Below are positions 1 through 7,773 of a stretch of DNA of 33,377 nt, in pieces. Location of the stretch: contig WRDM01000031.1 of assembly GCA_009783465.1 (NCBI GenBank), forward strand, positions 1-33,377. The letters are read 5' to 3'. The translations under genes were made by a program, and so were the position numbers. This DNA comes from Phycisphaerae bacterium (lineage in GTDB: Bacteria; Planctomycetota; Phycisphaerae; SM23-33). The notes under the pieces were generated by a model that searched no databases, was not told where the DNA came from, and saw nothing but the letters and a program-made list of their open reading frames with translations. Every line of letters starts with the position of its first letter. Within the stretch, counting starts at the first letter, position 1.

Positions 1-98
1 GTTGCCGCTCTCATTGTTTTTTCGCCCTTGTCCTTCCATACCTATTGGCTACTGGCTATTGGCTATTGGCTGAACGGTTCCCTCGAACGAGCGGTTCT
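1..98. repeat. family A inverted-repeat element, right half only (cut by window edge)
   Basis: The segment carries CGCCCTTGTCCTTCCATACC, then heptads of TATTGGC/TACTGGC type at about 41-73, then TTCCCTCGAACGAGCGG. This order matches the right half of the element at 5079-5272, whose left half contains the complement (GGTATGG, GACAAGGGCGA). The left arm should lie before base 1. No gene is visible before 151. Confidence 0.7.
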
Positions 99-150
99 TT
101 TACGCCACGAGAACGGAAAGACCATGGCCCTGGGCGATAGGGCAAACGCA

Positions 151-1347
151 TCACGGCGTCGGGTGCAGTTCGGATTCGAAGACGGCGGTGACGTTAATGA
201 TGTCGGTGGTGGCGGTGTTTCCGGCGCGGCGGGCGTCGATGAGATTGACGCAGGTTTGGAGTACTTGCCCGCAGTCGAAGCCCAGGTAGGTCACGGGCAC
301 GTTGGCGGGGGGGAGCGAGGGGTAGTTGCAGTGGGAGAGGACGTCGAGGTCTCCGTTGTCGGCGGTGGAGATTCCCTCGGCCTGTATGGCGGCGGTGACG
401 TCGGACAGCAGGTTGTCGTCGGCGATGAAGATGCAGTCGGGCCTGGTGTCGGCAGGTTGCCGCAGGAGCAGTTTGGTGACGGTTTGCGCGGCCTGCGGCA
501 GGTTGGGCGAGAACTCCAGAACGTGGGCGGGGTCGACGGTCAGTCCCGCCCGGCGGGCCATGTCCACCATGTGCGAGTGGGTCGGCCTCCACAATCCCAT
601 GCCCATAACGGCCAGCCGTTTTCGCGAGCGGCTCGTGAGGTACTGCACCGCGCGTTCATAGAGGGAGTCGACCCGCAGGACGATCAGCGTGCCGTCCTCG
701 ATCCGCAGGCTGGCGTACGGTTCGTGAAGATCGTACAGCGGCGCGACGAGCACGCGCGGCATGTTGGGTTGTTGCCACACCGGCGTGTTGGCCAGCTCCT
801 CCGCGCCGTAGAGCATGATCAGCCCGGCCATTCGGCTGGCGCGAACGTCTTCGGTGAACACGTCGCGGTCGGACTCGGGGCCGCTGGTGTAGTACGAGCG
901 GAACGTCACGCCCTGGCGCGCCTTGGCGATCGTTTCGCCCGACTGCTTCACCGCCGTCCAGAAGCGGCTGACCAGGCTTTGTTGTTCGGTGGTCGTGGGA
1001 AACACCATGGCGTAGGTGTTCAGGTGCGGCGGCGTCTGGCAGACGAACGTGCCCCGCGAGCCTCGCGAGTAGACGAATCCGTCGTCGATCAGCCGATCGA
1101 ATGCCCGCTGGATCGTGACGCTGCTGACGTCGTACGTGGCGATCAGTTCGTTGCGCGTGGGCAGCCGATCGCCGGGGCCCAGCAGGCCCGCGAGAATCTG
1201 CTGCCGCAGGTCGCCGACAATGCGGTCGTGCTTCACCGCGGATTTTCCATGTCGCGGCGCCGAGGCCGCACTCCGATCCGCGCTGGCTCGTGAGTACGCC
1301 CCGGTCTGTTCCGGCTGTCCCGTCGATGGATGAGGCACGTTGCTCAT
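151..1347 (-). CDS. GntR-type transcriptional regulator with LacI-like sensor domain
   Basis: A 398-residue protein with a winged helix of the GntR family at about residues 40-103. Visible motifs are GDRLPTRNELIATYDVSS, VTIQRAFDRLIDDGFVYSR and GTFV. The rest resembles the periplasmic-binding-protein fold used as effector domain in LacI/GalR proteins, with an IFIADDNLLSDV stretch and a C-terminal VTYLGFDCGQ. Such hybrids usually sense sugars and control nearby transport or catabolic genes, but the gene stands alone here, so the ligand is unknown. About 40 residues rich in Ser and Ala precede the helix-turn-helix, so a shorter start is possible. No Shine-Dalgarno is visible before the ATG at 1347. 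A promoter-like pair lies only a few bases upstream, which would give a very short leader. Confidence 0.85.
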   Translation of the reverse strand: MSNVPHPSTGQPEQTGAYSRASADRSAASAPRHGKSAVKHDRIVGDLRQQILAGLLGPGDRLPTRNELIATYDVSSVTIQRAFDRLIDDGFVYSRGSRGTFVCQTPPHLNTYAMVFPTTTEQQSLVSRFWTAVKQSGETIAKARQGVTFRSYYTSGPESDRDVFTEDVRASRMAGLIMLYGAEELANTPVWQQPNMPRVLVAPLYDLHEPYASLRIEDGTLIVLRVDSLYERAVQYLTSRSRKRLAVMGMGLWRPTHSHMVDMARRAGLTVDPAHVLEFSPNLPQAAQTVTKLLLRQPADTRPDCIFIADDNLLSDVTAAIQAEGISTADNGDLDVLSHCNYPSLPPANVPVTYLGFDCGQVLQTCVNLIDARRAGNTATTDIINVTAVFESELHPTP

Positions 1348-1358
1348 AACGGACGACT

Positions 1359-1387
1359 AGCCTACCGCACGAACGAACGACATGCAA
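1359..1387 (-). promoter_or_regulatory. putative sigma70 promoter of the GntR regulator
   Basis: On the minus strand TTGCAT (1387-1382) and TAGGCT (1364-1359) are separated by exactly 17 bases. Transcription would begin near 1352, only about five bases before the start codon, so the message would be nearly leaderless. This is a motif match only. Confidence 0.4.
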
Positions 1388-1433
1388 GGAATTGTGTCGC
1401 GCAGGCACGAATTGAATGATCAGAAAAAAACAA

Positions 1434-1465
1434 GGGGCGGTTCGCACAAGCGAACCGTCCCTTTT
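1434..1465. terminator. intrinsic terminator-like hairpin, possibly bidirectional
   Basis: A 12-base stem (1434-1445 with 1450-1461, one G-U pair) closes an ACAA loop. It is followed by TTTT on the plus strand, and on the minus strand by CTTG and a run of seven T. No plus-strand gene ends here. On the minus strand it would shield the GntR gene from upstream transcription. Confidence 0.5.
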
Positions 1466-1721
1466 CGCGGCACAGGTCAGCCACGGGCCAACCCGTGCGT
1501 TCCGCTTCGTTCCGCCACGAAGCGTTCGGCAGACGTAGGGGTCGATATTGCGCCTGCCTGTTTCTCCAGAAAACTCTATGCCGCCGCGCCGCCCGATCTC
1601 AAGGCCACCGAACATTCCACGCGGGGATTCAGGGAGAACCCATCGCCCGTGCGGTGAAAACACCGCAACCAGGCCGGGTGACGCGAAAACGAATCGGACG
1701 AACGAACACCATGCGCGAAAA

Positions 1722-1745
1722 GACTGTAGGCTACAGCCTACAGTC
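1722..1745. repeat. minimal family B palindrome (CTGTAGG heptads, no loop)
   Basis: Eleven-base arms GACTGTAGGCT and AGCCTACAGTC are separated by two bases. Flanks are GCGAAAA on the left and CGAAAA on the right, then GGGCCTTTTCGATGCGATTGCC, which resembles the right boundary of the larger family B elements. It looks like a collapsed copy with one heptad per arm. Confidence 0.7.
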
Positions 1746-2061
1746 GAAAAGCGGGCCTTTTCGATGCGATTGCCTTGGGACACGAAAGGGCTTGGGTTTC
1801 GGATTTTTCCGTTGTTCCGCCCCGCTCTCAGGGTTTTTTCCTACAGACCCCTCCGGGAGAATCCCGCTTTTTCAGAAGGCCTTTTGACAAAACGGAATCG
1901 CGCTGTACAACAGCGACAGTGGGCCTACGGACAGGCTCGAGCGTGCCGGGTGAGGGATCCCCGCAGGGAGTTGCCGGCGCATGACCTAGGGCGAACGCCC
2001 GCGTCGTGCATGCGGCGTGAGAGAATTCCGGGATCAGGGACGTTCGCCGTCCGAGAGTGCC

Positions 2062-4095
2062 ATGGCTAATCGACTACAACGAGTGTTATTGGTGGAAGCC
2101 CGTTCCCGCGACGCGTTGCGTTTGACGGAGGTGCTGGAGCAGGCCGCCGGGCGCGAGTGCCGCATCGACGTGCTTCGCGTGGAGACGCTCTCGTCGGCGG
2201 TGTCGGCGTTGGCGGAGAGTTCGTTCGACGTCGTGCTGCTGGACCTGTCGCTTCCGGACAGCCACGGGCTGGACACGGCGCGTCGGCTGCTGTCGCTGCC
2301 CCCGTGTCCGGCGGTGGTGGTGCTGACGGGGCCTGACGAGGAGTCCGTCGGCCTGGAGGCGGTTCGGCTGGGGGCGCAGGATTATCTCGTCGCGAGCGAG
2401 GCCCACGGGCCTCTGCTGCTGCGGGCGCTGTCGCAGGCGGTACATCGGCGGGAGCTGACGGCGCAGTTGGAGAAGGCCCGCGCGCAGTTGGAATCCCGCG
2501 TGGAGGAGCGCACGCGCGAGCTTCGACAGGCCGTCGAGGTGCTCCAGGAGGAAGTGGACGCCCGCCTCCGCGTCGAACGCCAACTCCGCCACAGCAATGA
2601 ACTGCTCGAACGCGTCTTCGACAACACGCACGTGATGCTGGCCTACATTGACCGCCAGTACAACTTCGTCCGTGTGAACCGCTGCTTTGCCCAATACAGC
2701 AAGCGTAAGGAAAGTTATTTCCCGGGGAGAAATTATTTTGAAATTCATCCCGACGAGGACGTCCGCGCGGCGTTCGATCATATGATCCAGACCGGCGAGC
2801 CGCTGACGGGGTTCGAGAAGCTCTGGATCGACCCGAACGATCCGCACCGCGGTCCGACGTGCTGGAACTGGTCGATGGTGCCCGTCAAGGACGCCGACGG
2901 CCACGTCGAGGGGCTTGTGCTGTCGCACCAGGACGTCACCGAATCCGTTCGTGATCGCGAGGCGCTGCACGAGAGCGAGCGGAAGGAGCAGGAGGCCAGG
3001 CGTCATCTGGCGGCCATCATGGAGTCCTCCGGGGACGCGATTTTTAGCGTGACGCCGGACGGCACGATCACGAGTTGGAACGGCGGCGCGCGGCGCATCT
3101 GGGGGTACGAGCACGGGGAGATCGTGGGGCGTTCGGTCCAGAGGCTGATGCCGGCCAGCCGCATCGGTGACGAAATGGTCCGGCTGCATCGTGTGTTTGC
3201 GGGATCCCCTCTTGACGGGTTTGACACGCTGGGCGTGAGCCGTTCCGGGCGGCGGCTGCACGTCAACGTCAGCTTGTCGGCCGTTCGCGGCGACGACGGC
3301 AGGGTGTTTGCCGTGGCGGTCAGCGCGCGGGACATCACGGCGCGGAAGCGGATGGAGCGGGAGATTCTCCAGGTCATCGACGAGGAGCGTCAGCGGGCGC
3401 GGTACGAGTTGCACGAACGGCTGGCGCAGCGGCTGAGCGGGTCGGCCATGCTCTGCCGCGCGCTGGGGAAACACTTGTCGCAGATCGCCGCCGGGGGCAA
3501 CGGATACTCGCGGTGTCAGCCGTTGGCGCAGTCGGCCGAGCAGATCGAGGATGAGCTTCGCGCGGCGATCGGTCAGACGACGGCGCTGGCGCATGGGTTG
3601 ATGCCCGTCGCGCCGACGCCGGGGGCGTTGATGGATTCGCTCCGGGAGCTGGCCCGCCAGACGGAGATCGAGCGGGCGATCTCGTGCGAGTTTCGTTGCG
3701 AGCGGAGCGTGCGGATCAGCGACGCCGCGACGGCGAATCAGTTGTACCGCGTGGCCCAGGAGGCGATTTCCAACGCCGTGCGTTGCGCGAAGGCGTCGTC
3801 GGTCGTGCTGGAGCTGGGCGTGTCGGACGGCGCGATTCAGATGACGATCACGGACAACGGTTCGCAGGCCGTCGGCCCCGACAAGCCCGCGCGGGGGCCT
3901 GACGCGTCGCCCACGGGCGTGCAGGTGATGGCCTACCGGGCCGGCAGCATCGGCGGCTCGCTGACGGTCCGCCCAGGCCCGCGGCACGGCACGATCGTCC
4001 GTGTCAGCGTGCCCGTGGGCAGGCCCACCATGACGATCCGGCAGAAAACCGGCGAGAAGCGACCCCAAAGAAAGCCACTAGCCACCAGCCACTAG
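2062..4095 (+). CDS. PAS-domain sensor histidine kinase with N-terminal receiver domain
   Basis: A 677-residue predicted cytoplasmic kinase. Order: receiver-like domain (about 5-120, phospho-acceptor Asp in VVLLDLSLPD), a coiled coil (about 135-175), two PAS domains (about 180-300 and 315-430), a HisKA_3 dimerisation helix with the phospho-His in RYELHERLAQRLSG, and a HATPase domain with N-box EAISNAV, ITDNGS and a degenerate glycine box TGVQVMAYRAGSIGG. The receiver starts LLVEAR rather than the usual LLVDD/ED pair, so one metal-binding acid seems lost. ATG 2062 is chosen because the receiver begins directly after it and GAGAG precedes it; an in-frame ATG at 2017 would add 15 residues. The last codons (KPLATSH) lie in the left arm of a family A repeat. 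The response regulator 270 bases downstream is the likely partner. Confidence 0.88.
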   Translation: MANRLQRVLLVEARSRDALRLTEVLEQAAGRECRIDVLRVETLSSAVSALAESSFDVVLLDLSLPDSHGLDTARRLLSLPPCPAVVVLTGPDEESVGLEAVRLGAQDYLVASEAHGPLLLRALSQAVHRRELTAQLEKARAQLESRVEERTRELRQAVEVLQEEVDARLRVERQLRHSNELLERVFDNTHVMLAYIDRQYNFVRVNRCFAQYSKRKESYFPGRNYFEIHPDEDVRAAFDHMIQTGEPLTGFEKLWIDPNDPHRGPTCWNWSMVPVKDADGHVEGLVLSHQDVTESVRDREALHESERKEQEARRHLAAIMESSGDAIFSVTPDGTITSWNGGARRIWGYEHGEIVGRSVQRLMPASRIGDEMVRLHRVFAGSPLDGFDTLGVSRSGRRLHVNVSLSAVRGDDGRVFAVAVSARDITARKRMEREILQVIDEERQRARYELHERLAQRLSGSAMLCRALGKHLSQIAAGGNGYSRCQPLAQSAEQIEDELRAAIGQTTALAHGLMPVAPTPGALMDSLRELARQTEIERAISCEFRCERSVRISDAATANQLYRVAQEAISNAVRCAKASSVVLELGVSDGAIQMTITDNGSQAVGPDKPARGPDASPTGVQVMAYRAGSIGGSLTVRPGPRHGTIVRVSVPVGRPTMTIRQKTGEKRPQRKPLATSH

Positions 4096-4297
4096 CCACC
4101 AGGGTTTTCGCGTGCATGAGTGTAAACGTGAGCATCACGTTCGAGAGAGTGATCTCCATGCTTCGCAGACACGAAAATCAAGGCAGGTGAATCAGATGAA
4201 TAATGTTTCGAGTCGGCGAAGCCGCGAAACCTTTCTCGCCAGTGCGAGGTGGGAGTTTACTGTCGCGTTGCGAAAGCCCTGGTGGCTGGTGGCTATC
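4073..4297. repeat. family A nested inverted-repeat element, overlapping the end of the kinase gene
   Basis: Left heptads TAGCCAC/CAGCCAC at 4073-4104 pair with GGTGGCT repeats at 4277-4294. Inside are CACGTTCGAGAGAGTGAT and GCTTCGCAGACACGAA on the left half, and GTTTCGAGTCGGCGAAGC and TCTCGCCAGTGCGAGGTGGGA on the right. The reverse complement aligns along its length with the element at 22096-22343, so the two are homologous copies in opposite orientation. The left arm supplies the last seven codons of the kinase gene. Confidence 0.85.
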
Positions 4298-4365
4298 GCC
4301 ATGCCCATCGGGCGCCAGCGCTCGATAACGAAAAATTTTCAAACGCCGAAACGGCGAAAAGGTGA

Positions 4366-5049
4366 ATGATGACGAAGAAGCGAGTGTTTGTTGTGGATGA
4401 TCATCCGGTGGTCCGGCAGGGGCTGGTGCGGATGCTTCAGTGCGAGAGCGATCTCGAATGCGCCGGCGAGGCGGACACGGTCGAGGACGCCCTGCGCGGG
4501 CTGACCGCGTCGCCGCCGGACCTGGCCGTCGTGGACCTGATGCTCAAGGAGTCCAACGGTATGGACCTCATCCGCCAGATCCGCCAGCAATGGCCGACGA
4601 TGCCGGTGCTGGTGATGTCGATGCACAGCGACAGTTTTTACGTCGAGCGCGTGCTGCGGATGGGCGTCAAGGGCTACCTCTGCAAGGAGGAGGCCAGCGA
4701 CCAGATTCTCTTCGCCGTCCGGCGCGTGCTGGGGGGCGAGATTTACCTCAGCGACTCGATGTCCACGCGGCTGATCGGCAAGCTGGTCGTCGATCAACGC
4801 CGCCCGAGCCTCAGCTCCATCGAGCGGCTGACGGATCGCGAGATGGAAATTTTCCAGATGATCGGGCGCGGGCAGGTCACGCGCATCATCGCCGACAAAC
4901 TTGGCCTGAGCGTCAAGACGGTCGAGACGCACCGGGCGAATATCAAGGGAAAACTCAACATCCGCACGACGACGGAACTGCTCCAACGGGCCGTGCAATG
5001 GATGCAGTACGCCCGCACGGACAGCAGCGAAAGCGTGGCGGTGACGTAG
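4366..5049 (+). CDS. NarL/FixJ-family response regulator
   Basis: A 227-residue two-component output protein. The receiver domain (about 1-122) has the acidic pair in VFVVDDHP, the phospho-acceptor Asp in LAVVDLML, Ser in place of the usual Thr in VLVMSMHSD, and Lys in GVKGYLCKEEA. A LuxR-type helix-turn-helix follows (about 155-220: LTDREMEIFQMIGRGQ, IADKLGLSVKTVETHRANIK). HisKA_3 kinases normally pair with this regulator class, so the upstream kinase is its likely partner. Two ATG codons stand in tandem at 4366 and 4369. AAAAGG at 4357-4362 is better spaced for 4369. A small CGCCG/CGGCG stem (4344-4356) lies against the ribosome binding site. Confidence 0.93.
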   Translation: MMTKKRVFVVDDHPVVRQGLVRMLQCESDLECAGEADTVEDALRGLTASPPDLAVVDLMLKESNGMDLIRQIRQQWPTMPVLVMSMHSDSFYVERVLRMGVKGYLCKEEASDQILFAVRRVLGGEIYLSDSMSTRLIGKLVVDQRRPSLSSIERLTDREMEIFQMIGRGQVTRIIADKLGLSVKTVETHRANIKGKLNIRTTTELLQRAVQWMQYARTDSSESVAVT

Positions 5050-5078
5050 GGTTTTCGATGTTCGTGCGAGAGTGAGCT

Positions 5079-5272
5079 ATCCGCTCGAGGGGAACAAGCC
5101 AGTAGCCAATAGTCAGTAGCCAACAGGTATGGAACGACAAGGGCGATAAGGCAGTGAACGCGGGAACGGTTGTACGTGTGGTGAAAAATGTTGATCGTGT
5201 AACGTTTGACAAAGTCCGCCATACCTGATGGCTACTGGCTATTGGCTACTGGCTTGTTTCCCTCGAGCGGAT
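5079..5272. repeat. family A inverted-repeat element with 54-base arms
   Basis: Arms 5079-5132 and 5219-5272 are complementary at 51 of 54 positions. Each runs from ATCCGCTCGAGG through heptads of CAGTAGC/CAATAGC type to GGTATGG. The 86-base centre contains GACAAGGGCGATAAGG and has no gene. The right end stops about 20 bases before a TATAGT box (5295-5300) that may serve the ferredoxin gene. Confidence 0.9.
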
Positions 5273-5353
5273 GGCAATCACGACGCAACGCGCGTATAGT
5301 GGAAGAACCGCGGCGGCGTGTGGTGCGTCGTTCCGCGAGGGAGGAACCACCCG

Positions 5354-5542
5354 ATGAAGGCGACGGTGACTGACGCGTGCATTGGCTGCGGGCTGTGTCC
5401 GCAGGTTTGTCCCGACGTGTTTGAAATGGACGACAAGGACCGCGCGATCGTCAAGGTCACGCCGGTTCCGCAGGCGCTCCAGCCGCTCTGCCGCGAAGCC
5501 GTCACCGTCTGCCCGGTGAACGCGATCGAACTGGAAGAGTAG
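5354..5542 (+). CDS. single-cluster [4Fe-4S] ferredoxin
   Basis: A 62-residue soluble electron carrier. CIGCGLCPQVCPDVFEM gives three cluster ligands (C-x2-C-x2-C) plus a fourth cysteine. The distal CPVNAIELEE gives the last ligand, and LCREAV gives a cysteine that can form the disulfide known from Thermotoga-type monocluster ferredoxins. The layout is therefore one [4Fe-4S] cluster plus one disulfide. The start at 5354 is set by the strong GAGGGAGGA at about 5337-5345. A TATAGT box lies at 5295-5300 without a convincing -35. No redox partner gene is adjacent, so its electron acceptor is unknown. Confidence 0.93.
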   Translation: MKATVTDACIGCGLCPQVCPDVFEMDDKDRAIVKVTPVPQALQPLCREAVTVCPVNAIELEE

Positions 5543-5560
5543 GGCGGGCTGTCCAATCGT

Positions 5561-5583
5561 AGCACGGGCATCTTGCCCATGTG
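5561..5583. repeat. short palindrome of the CACGGGCATCTTGCCC family
   Basis: AGCACGGGCA-TCT-TGCCCATGT forms an eight-base stem with one G-U pair. It lies between the convergent ferredoxin and CheX-like genes and may act as a terminator. Relatives of the same motif occur at 21309-21326, 21405-21427, 25884-25906 and 31513-31560. Confidence 0.6.
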
Positions 5584-5592
5584 ACGTTTGCG

Positions 5593-6063
5593 TCAGTCCC
5601 GTTGGATGACGGCCAGGACGAGCGGCCCGATTTCGCTTTCGAACGTGAATTGTTTTACGACGTCTCCGGCGGCCCATAGCGATTCGGCGTCGCTGTGTCG
5701 CTGGAAGCGGGCGGCGAGCGGCTCGACGCGTTCGCCGCGCCGGCGGAGGCGGAGTTGGAGATCGAAAGCGATCATGTCGGCCAGGGTTTCCAGGGCCGAC
5801 TCCATGTCGCGGCTGTCGTCGGAGACGTCGAATCCGCTCAGCCGGGCGGCCAGTTCCGGCGCGACAGCCCGCGGCGCCGCCAGGCAGAGCACCCACGAAC
5901 ATCGCCCGTGAAGCTCCACGGTGGTCAGCACGAACGACGTCGGCCAGCCTTGCCCCGCCGTGGGCACGACCTCAAGCCCGCACATGCGGCGGAAAATATC
6001 CGTCCCCGATTGCATCAACGCCGACCGGCGAACGCCCTGGATTGGTTGCATTATTTGTGTCAT
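5593..6063 (-). CDS. CheX/CheC-like chemotaxis phosphatase-fold protein
   Basis: A 156-residue soluble protein. The centre (MESALETLADMIAFDLQ) resembles the helix of CheX/CheC phosphatases, which normally reads E-x2-N and dephosphorylates CheY-P. Here the position expected to be Asn appears to be Asp (ETLAD), so activity is doubtful. The N-terminal half (SGTDIFRRMCGLEV, ELHGRCSWVLCLA) fits the beta-alpha pattern of the fold. Start 6063 is chosen because AAGGGA precedes it by about seven bases. No flagellar or chemotaxis genes are nearby, so a role beside some other receiver protein is as likely. The family call is tentative. Confidence 0.5.
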   Translation of the reverse strand: MTQIMQPIQGVRRSALMQSGTDIFRRMCGLEVVPTAGQGWPTSFVLTTVELHGRCSWVLCLAAPRAVAPELAARLSGFDVSDDSRDMESALETLADMIAFDLQLRLRRRGERVEPLAARFQRHSDAESLWAAGDVVKQFTFESEIGPLVLAVIQRD

Positions 6064-6220
6064 GAATCCCTTCGTTCCCTCCCGCGTCTCGCGCACACGA
6101 AACGCCTACAAAGAAAGAAGGCATACAAACGCACCCAAAGCAAACCGGCGACGCCGAAAATGTCTCGCGAAGTCGAACGGACGTGCATGTTCGACGGGAA
6201 CGTTCCACAACGCAAAAAGG

Positions 6221-6387
6221 CCAGGGCCATCGCATCTAATCTGCGTTTTTTCGCGAAAAGGCTGTGGGCTGTAGGCTGTAGGGGACATGCCTCTGCGACA
6301 GGTTTTTCGTGACGGAAAATCACCCTACAGCCTACAGCCCACAGCCTACAGCCGAAAAATGGGCCTTTTTAGATGCGATGCCCCTGG
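6221..6387. repeat. family B inverted-repeat element with CTGTAGG heptads
   Basis: Boundary arms CCAGGGCCATCGCATCTA (6221-6238) and TAGATGCGATGCCCCTGG (6370-6387) are inverted copies. Inside, GGCTGTGGGCTGTAGG-type heptads at 6260-6283 pair with their complement at 6323-6353, where the right arm has one extra heptad. The loop holds GCGACAGGTTTTTCGTGACGG, shared with the element near 18990-19013. A half-copy of a family C arm (CCACAACGCAAAAAGGCC) adjoins it at 6205-6222. The rest of the gap 6064-6455 holds no gene. Confidence 0.85.
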
Positions 6388-6407
6388 CAAAAAGGCGGAG
6401 CCATATT

Positions 6408-6434
6408 TTGACGTGTGTGGTTTCGTGGTATACT
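6408..6434 (+). promoter_or_regulatory. putative extended -10 promoter of the 6456 gene
   Basis: TTGACG (6408-6413), a 15-base spacer, then TGGTATACT with the -10 box TATACT at 6429-6434 and the TG of an extended -10. The predicted start near 6441 leaves room for GAGGA at 6444-6448 before ATG 6456. The spacer is shorter than ideal. Confidence 0.5.
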
Positions 6435-6455
6435 CCGCCTTTCGAGGATGATGCG

Positions 6456-7313
6456 ATGACGCGGCGTGCGATGGCATTGTGGGCAGGATTGGCGGCAGCG
6501 GCGTGGCTGGGCGTCTGGGGCGCGTCGGTCGTTGCGGACACAGCCGCCACGCGTCCCGCTTCCACGCAGCCGGCGAGTGCTTCGGCGAGCATGCCCACGC
6601 CGGAGGAGATGAAGTCGTATCGGTGGATCAAGTTGTCGAAGCCGCCGGACTTTTCGCCGGTGCAGCACGGGTTTGACAGTGTGTCGGTTCGCGACGGCGT
6701 GATGTTGATCAACAAACACGGCGGGCGGGGCATGCTGGATTTGACGGTCGACGCGACCAGTCAGCCCGCCGAGGCGGCTGCGACGACCAGCAGGCCGGCG
6801 TCGTTGTCGCAGGCGGCGTTGGTGCAGTTGCTGGCGGATCTGGGCGACAGCGACTGGGAGCGGGCCGAGCGGGCGGCGATGGAGTTGTCGCATTACGATC
6901 GGCAGGCGGAGGCCGCCCTCGAGGACGCGCTGCTGGGCGTGGTGAACGACGCGTTTCAGAAACGGGCGGCCGCCGTTCTGGAGCGGATCTATGCTGCCCG
7001 CGTGAAAATCACGGGTGTCTGGCAGGAAGAGCTGTGGGCCAACGTGAAACACAAACAGTTGGTGCGAATCACCGCCGACGCCAAGGGGACGATCACGCTC
7101 TCGCCCGCGCCGGGCGCGCGGTATCAACACTACAAGTATTCGGAGGCGAGTTTCGACGGCACGACGCTGAAATTTCACGTGCAGACCAATCCCGACTACG
7201 AATTCGACGTGGAGTTGAAACTGGACGATAACGGCGAACTCGCCGGCACGCGCACGCAACGCGGCTCGGGAAAATCATGGGATTTCCGCATGACGCGGGT
7301 GCGGGAGTTTTAG
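6456..7313 (+). CDS. exported protein of unknown function
   Basis: A 285-residue protein with an N-terminal signal sequence (TRRAMALWAGLAAAAWLGVW, cleavage near VVADTA). A low-complexity linker rich in Ala, Thr, Pro and Gln follows (TRPASTQPASASASMP), a style seen in two other secreted proteins of this window. The middle contains a helical stretch (about 115-165: LVQLLADLGDSDWERAERAA, MELSHYDRQAEAALEDAL) that resembles a HEAT-like pair. The C-terminal third is beta-rich with charged strands (YEFDVELKLDDNGELAGT). The family is not recognised. ATG 6456 is preferred over earlier in-frame codons because GAGGA lies seven bases upstream and the signal peptide starts there. Its stop codon abuts the folB stop codon from the opposite strand. 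Confidence 0.8.
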   Translation: MTRRAMALWAGLAAAAWLGVWGASVVADTAATRPASTQPASASASMPTPEEMKSYRWIKLSKPPDFSPVQHGFDSVSVRDGVMLINKHGGRGMLDLTVDATSQPAEAAATTSRPASLSQAALVQLLADLGDSDWERAERAAMELSHYDRQAEAALEDALLGVVNDAFQKRAAAVLERIYAARVKITGVWQEELWANVKHKQLVRITADAKGTITLSPAPGARYQHYKYSEASFDGTTLKFHVQTNPDYEFDVELKLDDNGELAGTRTQRGSGKSWDFRMTRVREF

Positions 7314-7658
7314 TCACGAAAACGACACTTCCACCGACACGCTTCGCGCGAAGCGTAGTGCGCCGGGTTTGTCTACCTCCACCGTGGCGGCGCGGATGCC
7401 CGGCGTTTCGCGGACGATCTCCAGCACGCCGATGGCGAGGCATTCCAGCAGGCGATAGCGGCTGGTCTCCACGGCCACGAGAATACGCTGCTTGAGCGCC
7501 TTGTAGTCAATCGTGTCCTCCAGCCGATCGTGCAGCCCCGCGGCCGTGCCGTCGAACTCCAGCTCCAGATTCACGACCACCTCCTGAGGCCTGTCGCGTT
7601 CCCACTCCTCCACGCCGATCACCGTCCGCAGCCGCAGGTCCTTGATGCGAATTTTCAT
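7314..7658 (-). CDS. folB: dihydroneopterin aldolase
   Basis: A 114-residue enzyme that splits dihydroneopterin into 6-hydroxymethyl-dihydropterin and glycolaldehyde in folate synthesis. Family features are VIGVEEWERDRPQEVVV with the pterin-binding Glu region, DTIDYKAL, the substrate-binding Glu in LLECLA, and the catalytic Lys in VEVDKPGAL (about residue 97). Length matches the family. No other folate gene is adjacent. It is transcribed toward, and ends base-to-base with, the exported protein gene 6456-7313. Its 5' end faces the promoter of the SH3 protein. Confidence 0.95.
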   Translation of the reverse strand: MKIRIKDLRLRTVIGVEEWERDRPQEVVVNLELEFDGTAAGLHDRLEDTIDYKALKQRILVAVETSRYRLLECLAIGVLEIVRETPGIRAATVEVDKPGALRFARSVSVEVSFS

Positions 7659-7691
7659 GCGCCATCATAGTCGCGCGATTTTTCGATATTC

Positions 7692-7720
7692 TTGACTCGC
7701 CCCTCGCCGCGCGGTATGGT
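7692..7720 (+). promoter_or_regulatory. putative sigma70 promoter of the SH3-domain protein
   Basis: TTGACT (7692-7697), a 17-base spacer and TATGGT (7715-7720). Transcription would begin near 7727, leaving a leader of about 45 bases before ATG 7774. Confidence 0.6.
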
Positions 7721-7773
7721 GCAGCACGGTTGTGGATGCGTTTCGCATTCGCCGTTCCTTGAAAGGAAACGCC

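Larger units (their letters stand above)
1348..2061. other. 714-base intergenic region without a convincing gene
   Basis: Short open frames occur but have no ribosome binding site, recognisable domain or consistent codon use. The region holds a terminator-like hairpin at 1434-1465, a small stem CGCTTCGT/ACGAAGCG near 1507-1530 and a minimal CTGTAGG palindrome at 1722-1745. I recognise no tmRNA, RNase P or SRP RNA signature. A structured RNA or leader of the histidine kinase gene cannot be excluded. Confidence 0.5.

Noticed and set aside
28-1293. Plus-strand open frame of 421 codons over the GntR gene
   Set aside because: It starts in a repeat arm and is the mirror of the regulator on the minus strand, which has a convincing winged helix.
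1382-2069. Three overlapping plus-strand open frames in the gap before the kinase gene
   Set aside because: No ribosome binding site, no domain, and they overlap one another and a repeat.
2086-4068. Long open frame on the minus strand opposite the histidine kinase (and similar ones at 7507-9318, 11544-12980, 13789-14820)
   Set aside because: GC-rich codon bias leaves antisense frames open. The translations are rich in Arg, His and Pro without domains, and the sense strand has clear families.
4096-4365. Small open frame at 4112-4369 between kinase and regulator
   Set aside because: It translates the repeat element; the same sequence elsewhere is untranslated in other frames.
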